From positions 1 through 6,787 of the forward strand of contig NJDR01000047.1 of the NCBI GenBank assembly GCA_002254415.1: a DNA stretch of 6,787 nt, given 5' to 3'. A program made the position numbers and the translations under genes. This document shows positions 6,495 through 6,787 of this stretch, piece by piece. A model generated the notes under the pieces. It did not search any database. It had not been told where the DNA came from and saw nothing but the letters and a program-made list of their open reading frames with translations. Source of the DNA: Candidatus Aenigmarchaeota archaeon ex4484_52. Its GTDB lineage: Archaea; EX4484-52. Positions within the stretch are counted from its first letter, which is position 1. The number at the start of each line of letters is the position of its first letter.

Positions 6495-6787
6495 ATGAAT
6501 ATTCAAAAACCATTACTCTCTATTATAATACCTACTTTAAATGAAGAAAAATATATTCCTCTTTTGTTAAATTCAATAAAAAAACAGACATATAAAAATT
6601 ATGAAATTATTGTCTGCGATTCTCATTCAAAAGACAAATGTTATTCAATTGATAAAAAAGGACCAGGGCACGGAAGAAATATTGGAGCAAAATATGCAAA
6701 AGGAAGATATTTATTATTTTTTGATTCAGACACGATAATTCCAGACAAATTTTTTCTTTTCAAATTTTTTAGACAAGTAAACAAAAA
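6495..6787 (+). CDS. Family 2 glycosyltransferase (3' partial)
   Basis: The ATG at 6495 opens a GT-A fold glycosyltransferase that transfers sugar from a nucleotide-activated donor, typically for envelope glycans, lipid-linked sugars or protein glycosylation. LLSIIIPTLNEEKYI at 7-21 is the first strand and donor-binding loop. YEIIVCDSHSKD at 36-47 is the second strand with its aspartate. GPGHGRNIGAKYAKGRYLLFF at 56-76 leads to the metal-binding DSD at 77-79. The spacing from Asp42 to the DSD is about 37 residues where relatives usually have near 50. The SKDK segment runs straight into CYSID, so around 12 residues (the helix and strand after SKDK) appear to be missing in frame. The gene runs off the right edge. 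Family assignment is firm; donor and acceptor cannot be told. Confidence 0.85.
   Translation, partial: MNIQKPLLSIIIPTLNEEKYIPLLLNSIKKQTYKNYEIIVCDSHSKDKCYSIDKKGPGHGRNIGAKYAKGRYLLFFDSDTIIPDKFFLFKFFRQVNK

Noticed and set aside
1..6787. Frequent ATGCAAAT/GCAAAT words on both strands, resembling an uptake or recognition sequence
   Set aside because: Most copies lie inside coding regions as Ala-Asn or Met-Gln codons, and the composition of this AT-rich DNA favours them. Spacing is irregular and there is no paired or palindromic arrangement.

Overview
The window is strongly AT-rich, gene-dense DNA that most likely comes from an archaeon of the DPANN group (Woesearchaeota/Pacearchaeota-like). Four features point there. 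The YchF-family gene has the archaeal cysteine cluster and an NKxD motif. The Fe-S assembly genes are of the short SufC/SufB type (the SUF-like minimal system, SmsCB). A long Asn/Gln/Lys-rich envelope protein has a BatD-like tail. Spacers are short, with TATA-like boxes close to the start codons rather than strong Shine-Dalgarno sites. The lineage is an inference from protein style; no rRNA or tRNA gene is present to confirm it.

Layout. The end of an unidentified gene (1-102) is followed by a lipoprotein gene (185-1129). A same-strand cluster follows: a broken SufC/SmsC ATPase (1150-1535), a SufB/D-type scaffold (1483-2412), a complete NuoE/HndA-type [2Fe-2S] subunit (2409-2852, start overlapping the scaffold stop as ATGA) and a truncated NuoF/HndC-type flavoprotein (2854-3291). 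The NuoF fragment runs head-on into the cut end of a minus-strand membrane-protein gene (about 3227-3650). A BatD-like membrane-anchored protein (3719-5284) follows. Convergent with it lies a YchF-type GTPase broken into two frames (5291-6443). A family 2 glycosyltransferase starts at 6495 and runs off the window.

How the genes fit together. Fe-S cluster assembly (SmsCB) is joined to the electron-input module (NuoE plus NuoF) of an NADH-linked, hydrogenase-like complex, which would be an obvious client for the clusters. The catalytic hydrogenase subunit that this arrangement predicts is not in the window. The lipoprotein, BatD-like protein and glycosyltransferase belong to envelope functions.

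The most striking property is that four well-conserved families each lack an internal block while the flanking sequence is well preserved. SmsC has lost its Walker A half. NuoF and the membrane protein have lost everything between them. YchF has lost roughly 28 codons with a frame change. The glycosyltransferase seems to lack about a dozen codons in frame. Either this genome carries a set of precise recent deletions, or the contig is a mosaic of deletion-type assembly joins. Reads across the junctions would decide, and the functional reading of the locus depends on the answer. I see no CRISPR array, insertion sequence, structural RNA or clear terminator.
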